Translations under genes and position numbers: made by a program
Assembly (NCBI GenBank): GCA_012274445.1
Contig: JAAROD010000029.1
Location: 1,054,001 to 1,118,000 of the forward strand
Source: Sclerotiophoma versabilis
Lineage: Eukaryota; Ascomycota; Dothideomycetes; Pleosporales; Didymellaceae
DNA length: 64,000 bases
Reading direction: 5' to 3'
Notes under the pieces: generated by a model
What the model was told of the DNA's origin: nothing
Databases searched by the model: none
The model's input: only the letters and a program-made list of their open reading frames with translations
Shown here: positions 1 through 10,200 of the stretch, piece by piece
How the letters are laid out: every line of letters starts with the position of its first letter
How positions within the stretch are numbered: position 1 is the stretch's first letter

Positions 1-37
1 GCTCGTCTAGCTCGGTGGGTAATGCTTTAAGAGCCAT
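1..37 (-). CDS. possible 5' end of a truncated minus-strand gene
   Basis: An ATG at 35-37 on the minus strand opens a frame that stays open to the window edge (12 codons, MALKALPTELDE). The pattern of a short start followed by a Leu-Pro-x-Glu-Leu motif resembles the beginning of fungal F-box-like proteins. Too little sequence is present to name it. The call rests only on this short peptide and the lack of a stop before the edge. Confidence 0.25.
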   Translation of the reverse strand, partial: MALKALPTELDE

Positions 38-1259
38 GGTGGTACCAGAAACGAAAAGTCACGGTATGAGAGATGGTTTTAAGCGGTAGAGTTGGAGGGT
101 AGGGAATAAAGAAGTCAGGTGAGAGTAACTTATTCACCTGAGAGTAGGTAAGTTGGCCAATAACGCTTTCACTGTATGTATCAAGGCCAATGAGCGAACG
201 CTATTTAGCTCTAAAAGTGCAAAGCGGGGAGGTGAATTAGTACGGTAAGACAGACTGACCGCAATGTGCATGAGCACAGGCCTGGCCAGCTTCCGAGCGC
301 CTTTTGAGAGATCACTTTGAGCGGGCACAGAGATGTGAGCCATTACACGTGGTTCATACCAGGATGGTTGTGATAAGCTGTGTTCAGATACACTTCCAAG
401 AGATCCCAGGATTCAAGCCCACTGATTCCGGTGGTGTGCAGGGTGTTGAGGTTGGGCGGCAGCAGCCTGTGCAACTGGAGAAGACCACTTCTGTTTTCAC
501 GGCTGACGAGAGTGTCGACTTCGATTTGTAGCGTATTGAGACGAGACTGGTCAGGCTTTTCAGAGGTTTGTTTGATCCGTCATCTTTGTGCAAATCGAGC
601 AAATAATATAAGCTCAAGATATTCAAGCTTATGGCAATTGTCGATCAGTGTGTCGATGATCGATCAACAAGAATAATCGGGCACACCACAAAACTGGCGA
701 AGAGCTTGTCTGCTAAGATCGATGGCATGGCTTTCGCTGAAGATGTCTTGTGTGCTATTGTCAGAACCAAAGGTATCAATAATTTCTAGAATCTGAAGAC
801 AATGTAATGTACCAGTGTGTCCAGCGACGCAATGGTACCTGGAGGCAATTCGACTACGCAAAGAAAGCAAAATCTGTCCTAATCGGAGGCGGGCAAAGTT
901 GAATGGAACACGGTGGGAAAGGGTTCTGTGATCTGGCTGTAGTATCTCGAGACCCATCAGGATCTTTCAAGATCCTCGTCACACAGTTGGGTATCCAGCG
1001 CTAATCTTGTAATATCTTAGTAACTGCAGCAAGAGTTCTTATAAGATGGATCTTGCCAAGAAAACGTCTTCCAGCTTCCACTTTCACTTCGAACCTATTC
1101 AGCCCTTTCTTGGTGAGTTTAGACCAAGATTTGTTTCTACAAGCACAAAAGTTTGGTAACGGCCAGCAAAAGAAGTAGCCGCACTTGAAACTACAAAGGA
1201 TAATGAATTGGTGGGTATAAAATGCTGATGCTAAACGCCGGGTGTATCTTCACTTGATC
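38..1259. other. mostly unassigned interval
   Basis: No gene is convincing here. On the minus strand an ATG at 957 opens 97 codons to a stop at 664, with fairly protein-like composition, but no exon could be joined to it with good splice sites and no family was recognised. The right part holds the 3' flank of the Zn2Cys6 gene. Confidence 0.4.
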
Positions 1260-3745
1260 TCAGCGGAACACATTCGAACCCCTCGCAGCGCCCCACTGAT
1301 CCTGCTGCTGTTGCTGCTGCGGATCCTGGTACCCATAATACGCCGCCGGCGGCCAATTGAGATCATTCCTACCAACGCTTCCATACAGACCACTAGCATC
1401 CACAGACCCGCCACTCGCAAGGCTTCCGCTGTTATGCAACTGGTTTTGCTGTGGTGTTTGTCCAAGGCCCGTAGATGACGACAACGAATTTTGAGTGGAC
1501 AATGTGTTCTGCCCGGGCTGTGAAGACATGGAGTTTTGCGTCATGGAACGATTTAGTGCGGCGTAGGGCGTGTTTGCGGCTGTGAAGAAGCTTTGCTGAG
1601 CGTGAAGAGGTATTGCTTGTGCGGCTTGGAGCTGCTGTTGTGCTGTCTGTGAAAGCTGTCGCGGGCTTTGCAGACGCTGCTGTTGCTGCACTGGCTGACT
1701 TTCCAAACTTGGGGCCATCTGCTGGGGGCTATTGCGACGCTGGGCGACCTGATTGAGTTGTTGGAGCTGTTGACGATGATTTTGGGCCGCTTGCTGTCGC
1801 TGTTGATGTTGGTGGTGTTGTTGTTGTTGTTGTTGTTGTTGTCGTTGTTGCTGATGCTGCTGCTGTTGTGCCTGTTGCACTTGTGTTTGTGTTTGTGTTT
1901 GTGTTTGTGCTTGTGCTTGTGCTTGTGCTTGTGCTTGTGCTTGTGCTTGTGCTTGTGCTTGTGCTTGTGCTTGTGCTTGTGGTAAGGAAGCGCGCTGCTG
2001 AGGCTGAACATGTGGCTGCTGTTGCGGCTGCGGCTGTGACTGGGGGCGTGCCATTGACTGCGGCGTCTGCACCGGTGTTGTAGATGCTCGCTTTTCTTGC
2101 TCCAGCTGCTGAATACGTGCCTTCGCTTCTTCAAGCTCCTTCTTCATCTTCTCCAGCTCGAACAGCTCGTTAGTTGGAGCTGGTGCCTGACGTACAGGTT
2201 CACTAGCCGCCATTGACTGGCGTCGATCATCGGCCGGAAGTGGGTCTGAGTAGACGCATTGCCGCTTCTTGTCGACACAGGTCTGGCAGATAGGTCGGAC
2301 TCCGTCGCACTGTACAGTCTGTTAGTCCCATGAGGGAGCGTCATGACAGTGGGACAACAAACCTTTGTCTTCTTGGCCTTGCAGACATCACAGCTATTTC
2401 GAGATCGCTTCCGTTGCTGTTGCTGCTGGACGAGCTGGTTCTGAGGCGGATGAATGGGCGGCTGTGAGACAGGCTGCTGAACAACTGGCTTTGGTTCAGG
2501 AGGTTGTGGATCTGGTGGCGCAGAGGGATCATCTCTGATCAGCAGCAGCAGAGATTGTAGACTTTGCGCCCTCAGGTCACTCTCCAGGGACGTGTTCGAC
2601 GGCCTGGGCGGCTCTGGGTTGGAGAGTTTCTTCTTCTTTGGTTTGGGCGTAGGCTCGGCACTGTCTTCCTTGGGTCGGTTTATCAATCTCGCCAATGTCT
2701 CAGGATCGTTCTCTTCCAAGAACTTGCGTCTCTTGGAATCCTTGCGGGGCGGCGGTGCGCGCTCCTCGTACGTCTTGTGTACTGGGACGTGCTTGTAGAA
2801 GACGTCCAGCGTCTCCTTGGTGGCGGAGAACTTGATGGACAGGACGCCTTTGCAGTCATAGACGGGCTTTGTCGCGCGCTTGCCCAGCTTGGCGCCCTTG
2901 CCGTTGGCAGCGCGGTCCTTGTTGAGCAGCGAGTCGTTGCAGTAGTAGGAGAAGCGGAAGCTGTCGTCCTCTCTGCTGTTCCAGCAGTTGTGGAAGCTGT
3001 AGCGGTAGCCGTCGATCCTCTGGATGGCATCGACGCAGCACTTGGCGATGGCTCGCTGCTTGCGCATCTTGTCCTTGGGGTCGACGGTAGGCTGCAGCGC
3101 CTCCATGATGCTCAGGCTGACCTTGTGCCCCGGCCTCTTCACCGCACCGCAGCTGTCTGAGCCGTTCGCCGTGGCCGGCCGCTGGAAGCTGGGCAGCGCC
3201 AGGGCGATGACGGGGTCTGGCACGGCCGGGTACGCGTGCGGGGGCGCGCCATACGGTGCTTGGAAGCCGTTCGCAGGCTGGTAGCCCGAGGGCGCGTGCG
3301 GGGTCTGGGCGAGGTGCGGTTGCGGGTGCGGGTGCGGGTGCGGGTGCTGGTGCTGGTGCTGGTGCTGGTGCTGGTGCTGGTGCTGCGGCGGCGGCGGCGG
3401 CGGCGGGTGCTGCTGGGGTGGGGTGGCCTGGGGGAGGGCCAACACCATGAAGCTGGTGCCAATCCAGAAGGAGAGCTGGGCTTCGGTGTGCTCAGGCTGC
3501 TCGGGCGGGGCATTCAGGTACTCGCGCAGGGCCGCCTCGAACTCCTCCATGGACGAGACATTGTATGAGATGATCTTGGCCAGCGCGTCGCGTGGCTGCC
3601 GTCCGCGGGCGAGCTGCACCGGCGCCTGCGGCCAGAGGGCGGCGCTGTCGTCGTCGGCCGCATTGCTGAAGGCCTGCGCCGTGGTGCTGTCGGGTCCGTA
3701 CGCGTTCACATTCGTCGTCTGCGCGCGCGCATCGCTGGAGTCCAT
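1260..3745 (-). CDS. Zn(II)2Cys6 transcription factor with an added C/H zinc-binding-like domain and long Gln/Ala repeats
   Basis: Two exons (3745-2363 and 2309-1260) with a 53-bp GT..AG intron encode 810 residues; splicing is in phase and rebuilds the zinc cluster. Residues 1-110 are unique, 111-142 form a Pro then His-Gln/His-Pro run, and 206-345 form a basic domain with Cys254, Cys269, Cys298, His319 and His323, spaced like FLYWCH/WRKY-GCM zinc fingers (inference). The fungal cluster is Cys452, 455, 462, 469, 472 and 479 (C-x2-C-x6-C-x6-C-x2-C-x6-C), and the intron falls between its second and third Cys. A coiled coil (about 508-534) follows and could support dimerisation, then a 270-residue tail dominated by Gln and a Gln-Ala tract. 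It is probably a nuclear regulator; targets are unknown. The cluster in mid-protein and the second candidate DNA-binding domain are unusual. Confidence 0.9.
1881..1980. repeat. hexanucleotide repeat coding for Gln-Ala
   Basis: About 16 tandem copies of a TTGTGC-type unit, grading into TTGTGT at the left end. On the minus strand they encode a Gln-Ala tract that ends in Gln-Thr inside the Zn2Cys6 factor. A TTG run at about 1817-1841 encodes a neighbouring poly-Gln stretch. Perfect hexamers like these usually vary in length between strains without breaking the frame. Confidence 0.92.
3316..3383. repeat. hexanucleotide repeat coding for His-Gln / His-Pro
   Basis: Tandem GGTGCG units followed by GGTGCT units. 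On the minus strand they encode His-Gln followed by His-Pro dipeptides near residues 121-142 of the Zn2Cys6 factor, just after a poly-Pro run. Confidence 0.9.
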
Positions 3746-3898
3746 AGCAAGTGGGGACCGACCCAGGTGCCAGGCGCGGTATTAGAGAGGATGAGGGAGC
3801 GACGTCGTTTAGCGGTAACGATACATGGGTTTAACCCCGGCAACCATCCTCGCCCGCCGCCATCCCGCCTGTCACCCACCAGCGTTGTGGGTCAGACA

Positions 3899-3948
3899 CG
3901 CTGGACTCGAGGCTGTCTGACGCTGGACTCGAGGCGGTCTGACGCTGG
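3899..3948. repeat. 22-bp tandem repeat upstream of the Zn2Cys6 gene
   Basis: Two 22-bp units (3899-3920 and 3921-3942) differ at one base, followed by six bases of a third. The unit contains CTCGAG, a palindrome, and ends in GTCTGA; an inverted copy (GTCAGA) lies just before the array at 3891-3896. It lies about 150 bp upstream of the Zn2Cys6 start codon, where factor-binding sites would be expected. A regulatory role is inference. Confidence 0.7.
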
Positions 3949-4830
3949 CCACTACCGCTAAAGTGCGTCAAGGTTTGAACTTTCAGACATCTGGCCTGCT
4001 ATGAAGGTTTGCCTTTCTCGTCATCCATTTCCCCCGCCGCGCGGCCGTTGCTGTGCTCTTTTGCATCTTGCAAACTCCCCCCCTTCTTCTCGACTACAAC
4101 GCCTGCATTCTGTCAGGCTACGTCGATGCATTGAATCCCTCTCCGGCGCCACGAGTGTGCTTATTTGCAGATCCACTGCTACCACCACATGCGTCAATAA
4201 TGACTGCACCATCGGTAGGTAGGACGATTAACCTCGAGCACCGCGTCAGGGGCTGCATGTAACATCGAAGCGTTGCTCCCCCAATACTGTCTTGCAGGAT
4301 GATGGACAGCTAATATTAGCCCTTCCGTTTGCTCGCTCAGATCAGCACTAGCATCTTGACGTCGTACCAGGCATACCCTGTACATAGGAGTTGGCGACGC
4401 CATGTTCGCGACTCCAAGGGCCGTGGAACCCCTGTGATGTTGACGATCAGGTACGTGCGAAGGATCAGCAACTCTGATGTCACTCCTCCGTCTACCATGT
4501 CGATCGTCGCCGACTTCCTGCCTTGGCTTGTTTCTCGTGAGTACGGACGATGCCATCATCTTCAGAGTGCGTGCCTTGCAGACCAGCGTCAGCCCGAGCA
4601 CGGTGGGCAGAGAGCCATGGCCGTGGTGCTGGGAGACCCACTGTACAGGTGCAACACCTGCAACATGCCACCTCGCGCCACTGCAGCTGCCCGCCTGATC
4701 AACTTCGGGTAAGCAACGTGAACTGGAGAGACACACTACCACCAAGAACAAGCAAACATGTGTCATAATAGTATCATGGTTCAATTCCAGATTGTTGTGC
4801 ACAGCACTATTAACCAATCCATCAACATTG

Positions 4831-4856
4831 CAAGCAAGTGCAAGCAAGTGCAAGCA
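4831..4856. repeat. 10-bp tandem repeat
   Basis: The unit CAAGCAAGTG occurs twice in tandem and is followed by a partial third copy. It is non-coding, about 235 bp beyond the 3' end of the extended C2H2 gene. Confidence 0.75.
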
Positions 4857-5091
4857 TGCTCAAACGCCATCCAACCCGGACCAAAGGTAGTGGTATCGAT
4901 CCAACAAGCAGCTGCAGAACAAGAAGAGCCCTAATCGCCAAAACAAGAAGTAGTCATACAACTTGTACAGTATCGCCATCGTGTCAAATGTACGGGTCGC
5001 CGGCCAGCAACCATGTTTTTTTTTGTAAAACCCCTCCTTTTACCGTTTCCATGAATTGTGTAAGGAAATTCGTTAACGTCAAACGATGCCA

Positions 5092-7221
5092 TCAGAAGAC
5101 ATACTCGCCCATATGCCTCATGTTATCAGGCACCCAACCTCCCCTCTCCTCCTGTGTTGCACCGTGAAGGGCCTCGGCGCGCTTCATCGTCTGCACATCA
5201 AGGTCCGTCACGTAGTCCCTGCCGCTGGGCAGCTTCATGCGGACTTCAAACTCAGAGTCGAGCATCATGTCGTCCTTCCACAGCCGCCTCGGGCCGTCGT
5301 AGACACACATGACGCGCTTCTTCATCTTCATCTTCTCCGTAGGGCAGCCCCACGCGAGCGGGTAGTTCTTGCGCTTCTTGCGACCGGACGACGTCACTGC
5401 GACACCGCCCTTGGAGAAGGTGAGACCTGCTCGTGATCCACGAACAGGCTTTGTAATTTTGGATGGCTTACCACCCCCGACGTGCTGCGATGCGCCGACA
5501 CCTCGAGGATGTGTTGGTTGTCAATTCGAATTCGACTTCTTGATGCTGCCCTTGCCGGAGCGTGACTTGCGGCTGCCGTAGGTAGTATCGTCCTGGTCAT
5601 CAATGTCGATCTCCTCCTCAAAGTCATCCTCATCGTCGTCATCGTTATAGCTAGGAACTGTGTACTCGATGCTCTTGGAGAGACCGTTGCGATCCAGAGT
5701 GTCTGTGACGTCCTTGTCCTCGGCAACTGAGGTTAGGAGGCGCTGATTGATGGCCTCACAGGGGTCAGCCTGCTGTACGACGCGTAGCACGCAGTCGTCC
5801 AAATGCTCATAAAAGTCTTGAGCGTTGGCGAAGGTGACCGAGCAAGTCGAACAAGTACCAGCGACTTGTGGGCAGTAGGCCTTGCGTGTGCCGTTGGGGC
5901 TCTTCTTTCGGCTGTTGGGTGGGTTCTGCTCAACACCGTGGACGGAAGTGAGATGCCTCTTAAAGACATCAGCGCGGTTGAAGCTCTTCTCCGCTGCAGA
6001 TCCACTGCCTGGACAGAAGCCACAAACCATCGTGCCCTTGTAGTGGGTAAGCGTGTGCCTGTTCTTGTCGTATTTTCTTGCGAAGCCCTTGATGTGGTAC
6101 TCGCAGGTGGTGATTGGGCACTTCTCGGGGCGTTCGTTCTGGTGTGTAAGCATGTGAGCCTTCAAGTCTTTGAACACGCGTCCACACTCTGGCAGCGGGC
6201 ACATGCCCTTCTGCATTGTCTCATCATCCAAGTCAAAGCTGCTTCCACTGCCGCTGCGTCGGCTTGCGTTTGAGTGGTGCGAGTGGTGTGATGCTACTGA
6301 GCCACGCCTTTGGTAAGGGTGGAAATGTGTTTGAAGGAAGGGCGACGCGCTACCCTGCTTGATGCGTGGGCGTGGGCTCTGCACTGAGAGCTGCGACAAA
6401 GCTGGTGAAGCCGGCTGCTCAAGGACAGGGAAATACTCTGAGTGTGTTGTTCGGATCTCAGGGTAAGGGCTCTGGGCGGCAAATGCGAAAGGCTGAATCA
6501 CATTCGGATCTGCGATTATCAAGTTAGCTTTTTGCACTGACATAGTAGAGAGACAGTACTGGGAGGGAGCCGACAGAGATTTTGTGGAGGCGGCCTATAA
6601 CTAAGAGTTCTTGAGGAAAGTGGAGAAGAAGTGACTGGAGGAGTAGTGGGTCAAACAGAAACATCGGATGCATAGATCCCTTTGGGAAGTGTGTGATAGA
6701 CTAGGCGTAGAAGAAGACGTAAAACATGTAGCTGCAGCAGAAGAGATCATTGACTCACCAACAAACGTCTTCTCGTTTGCCATAATAGTCGGATACTCAA
6801 GGCCAGAAGTCATCATGGCCATTGGGTTCCAGGACTCCATCTCGAACTGGGGAGTGATGGAAGGAGAGCCTAGAGCAGAAGATGATGCGGAAGCACCAGA
6901 TTCAGAAGAGGCTGAGAGGACTGGAGGCTGATCTTGGAACGATTGGAAGGTTGAGTGTGGGGAGCCAGAAGGGCTGTGGTAGTTGTATTGTTGAGCAAAC
7001 TTATGTTCCTGAGCCAGTTGATCATAGGAATATTGCGGTCTTGGTGCTTCGACGAGAGGCAGCATGTGTTCGTACGGTGCGCTGAATGTTTGCTCCATGC
7101 TATATGTTGATGATGGGAGGAAGGGCTGTGGGGTGGGTAGGTATTGCAGTTGCTGCTCTTGCTCCTGAGAGTAAAGTTCAAAGTCGCGATGCATCGTGGG
7201 GGGATATGCGTAGTCGACCAT
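5092..7221 (-). CDS. C2H2 zinc-finger transcription factor with an in-frame TGA before a 142-codon extension
   Basis: Start ATG at 7221; exon 7221-6759, a 249-bp intron (gtgagt donor; acceptor at 6510 after a CTAAC branch point), then an exon from 6509. The frame runs to TGA at 5523-5521, giving 483 residues. Residues 1-240 are Ser/Gln/Pro-rich. Zinc fingers: C258/C263/H273/H277, C285/C290/H306/H310, C317/C320/H340/H345 and a C2HC-type finger C374/C377/H390/C394. An acidic stretch follows near 440-465. After the TGA the same frame stays open for 142 codons to 5092, rich in Lys/Arg (KKRK) and well structured (NYPLAWGCP, MCVYDGPRRLW), so the true product may be 626 residues. Family resemblance may be to fungal Rpn4-like C2H2 regulators, but I am not sure. 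An alternative acceptor at 6537 keeps the frame. The factor is likely nuclear. Confidence 0.85.
5515..5523 (-). other. candidate stop-codon readthrough site (TGA followed by CAACCA)
   Basis: On the minus strand the stop TGA (5523-5521) is followed directly by CAACCA, which fits the CAR-YYA 3' context that promotes readthrough (known from tobamovirus replicase and yeast assays). The frame beyond is open for 142 codons. Rival explanations are GC-AG introns of 69 or 54 bp that would remove the TGA and keep the frame (both using an acceptor at 5502-5503), or a strain-specific nonsense mutation. Confidence 0.5.
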
Positions 7222-10200
7222 GGTGACTGATGTGAATGAAGAAGTTACGGAGCAAGAAGATATATCTTTAAGAGCCGCTCAGGCCTTGATTCCAGACTTC
7301 AAGTCAGTAAAGATCGAGTGAGGGAGGGCGGGCCGGGGCCAGGGCCGAGGGATGGATAAGCAGTGTTTGGGCCACTAGCGTGTCTTGTAAGACAGCCCTG
7401 GCAGGGGAAGCTCACCAGCTCTGGGATGAGGGATGACAGGCAGCCACAAAATCCTGGTTCGGGTGAACGACAACGGAATATCGTCGATTGTTGCAGATCA
7501 GTTGCTGTCCCGGGTTGATCGGCGACGGCGCGTTGCAGTTCCGAGGTGCAGTCCTCTTGAGCGTCTAGGGTATGAGGGACAAGTCACAAGCGAGAGGGAC
7601 TGGATGCTGGACTGTAGAGCTAGGCTGAGAAGACAGGTCCAAGAAAGGTTGTGTTTTGCTGATCGGGAACCTGGAATTGAGGACGGTGCCTGGGGGGGCG
7701 AAGTGTGGTTTATACATAAGGCCTCAGACACGACCATCGATGGCCCCCAGTGCGGACAGTGCACAAAGCCAGCGCGAACCCCTGCCCTCTGCCCTACAGA
7801 AGCGGGTCCGTGGCATGAGGTGGCAGATTGGGAACGGTATGTCACGCTAGGAGAAATAAGAAAAGGCAGAAGCATACCGTCCGCCATCGCCCAAGTCCCC
7901 GCCTCGATCGCGCGCCCCGACCGCTTCGTGGGACGACAAGTTTCTGTGGATTGCGGTGAAGCCGGATGACCCAAGCCACCCCTGCACCGCGCCAAGGGCC
8001 GCTCCTTGCCCAATGCGAGCACCACAAACGCACGCCAGCGAGTGAGGGCGCAGCAGACACGAGGGCCCACGCTCCTTCTGGCGAAGGTAAGCGGATGAGG
8101 GGTGCATTCAGACGATGTGCACGCTAGACCACCGCTTTTGTCGGGGAGCCATCAGTGGATGCAAGTCCCCTCCACGGCCATGGGTCCGTCATGCTCGCTT
8201 TCGCCGGACCGCTTGTGGCTGGTGTGCGGCTGTGCAGGACCGGATGACGTCTCATTGGACACCAGATGGGTCTAAAATTACGACCATTGCCCGAATGAAG
8301 TTTGGTATGTCTGCTAAGCGAAACCCCCTCGTGGGGCATCAGGGCGCAGTCATTGCAGTACTGCTGCTCACTGAAGAGCCTCACCGCCGTAAATCCATCA
8401 TCGTCATCGCCATGCAACGTCAGAGTTCAGAGCATGTTGTTGTTGTAGCGAACAGGTGAAGCCACATTCCAAGGTCACCGCTGGTCTCTCCAGGCTGCAC
8501 CGCAAAGCTTCGAGCCTACCAGACGAAGCATATGCCATGCCTACTGCAGACACTACATTTGTGGAAATGGCTGCGCTTGGGAAAGGGCGTGTACAGGAAA
8601 GCTTCGCTTCCTTGTACCAATCGCTTCGAGCCGCAATCTTTGGCTGCATTCGACCCTTGTTATCGAAACGATTTGTCTTGAGCGCAACCACATGTTCAGG
8701 AGTCGCACACAGCAGGAGCCGCCTTGCACGTACTTGCCGCTATCAATGTGTCACCAATGGCTCGTTGTTAGAGGGTTCGGACGTGTTCGTTCGTATACGT
8801 GTTACTGCCATTGCCTAGGGAGCTCTGTATTCTCCTCGTGGCCCCTGTATCAACCTGGCCCGAAGTCATGGATAAGGTTGTGGGACAGGCGTGAACTGCA
8901 GGTTAGAACGCGGTGCTGGGTCTCGTGGACCTATCGCCTCATCTGTCTAGTCCTCATCGAGCAGATAGACCTGCAGTGGGTATCACTGGCCTGACCGCAT
9001 CGATATTGACTGCGTTACAGTCCCTTCAGAGGAATGTAACAGGTTCCCCTAATCGTAATTCGGGATGGGTTCTTGCCGTCTGATCGGGTTCCTTGGCCCA
9101 CCATCCTGTGCTACCCATAAACGTAATGGGCCAACGGTTCACGTGGTGGGCGCGAGGGAGGGTTCATCGCCATGGCATCTGCGGGGTGATCTTGTAACCG
9201 CACGGTTCGTCTACTCCTCAAGATGAACTAGATTAGGTGCAGAGGCCTCCAGTAGGCCTTAATGCTGTTATCGGTCCCACGACCCGGTTGCGAACGCGAG
9301 CCTTATGAACACTAGAGCCATAAGCACAGAGGATCCTGATCGGGCCGTTCTACTAGATGCGACTGTTGTTGGATTTGGAGATGCGACAATGCAGACTATT
9401 TCTGGCTGTCTAATAGCAGTCATAAGTTTTTGATGTTAGCGCCGTCCGTACGCAATCGATATCCGTTGCATGGACAGCTGCAGTGTTTCCCACCACCTCT
9501 GGCATGCAGGAACTGAAACTGCAATGCGATGCGATGACTACAGCACGAAGCCTTGATGCCACATGAATTTGTGGCTGCGCACCGCCACATGAATTGTCCA
9601 AGCGCTAAATTTGGTTGGCGTATCGGGGATCGTGTTCCGGCAAACCAGGTAGCAGCAATGGCTCTCTTGTGAACGTTCTCGACTAGCGCAACCAACAGTG
9701 GAGCCACTTGTCTGCAAGGCTACATGGTCGATGAGACCAGTCTGGACGTCTTGGTGACTGGCATGACCCTGTCGATCTTGGTCTTGTTTGCGGGATTCCA
9801 TCTGTGAAAGGGCCGACACGAGGGCACTATCCCAAAACGTGCTTGTTTCGCGAACATCCTAGGCGCATTTGCTGCACCATGTAATCATCCCCAATCATCA
9901 ATGTGCAACAATGAATTCATCAGGCTAGGGATTGTATCAAAGGATACAAATAGATGTGAATCTCGTATGAAGGTTACTTTGGACCTGCACCCGCGGCAGA
10001 GTTCAAATGGTGGTATCTGATATTGTACTTGATGCGCACGTTGGCGGAGATGATCTCCCTGACAAGCGCGCCGTCAATGGATATTGCAATGCTCAGACTA
10101 CTCATCAAGCGACCAGACCCATTTGACTTGAAAGACTGAAAGAGTGACCAACCCTGCATCTGAGATATGCCAACGGTCGGTCATCAGGTGGCTCCAGATG

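Larger units (their letters stand above)
3746..5091. other. interval upstream of the Zn2Cys6 gene and downstream of the C2H2 gene
   Basis: No gene recognised. The interval holds the promoter side of the Zn2Cys6 gene (right of 3745) and the 3' flank of the C2H2 gene (left of 5092). Open frames at 4194-4853 (minus) and 4329-4712 (plus) overlap each other and have no family-like motifs. Two short tandem repeats are listed separately. Confidence 0.5.

Noticed and set aside
1553..2134. Minus-strand frame with a long Lys-His repeat
   Set aside because: It is a shadow of the Gln-Ala repeat of the Zn2Cys6 gene read in another frame.
4194..4853. 219-codon minus-strand frame downstream of the C2H2 gene
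   Set aside because: It has no recognisable domain, and overlapping plus-strand frames are equally long.
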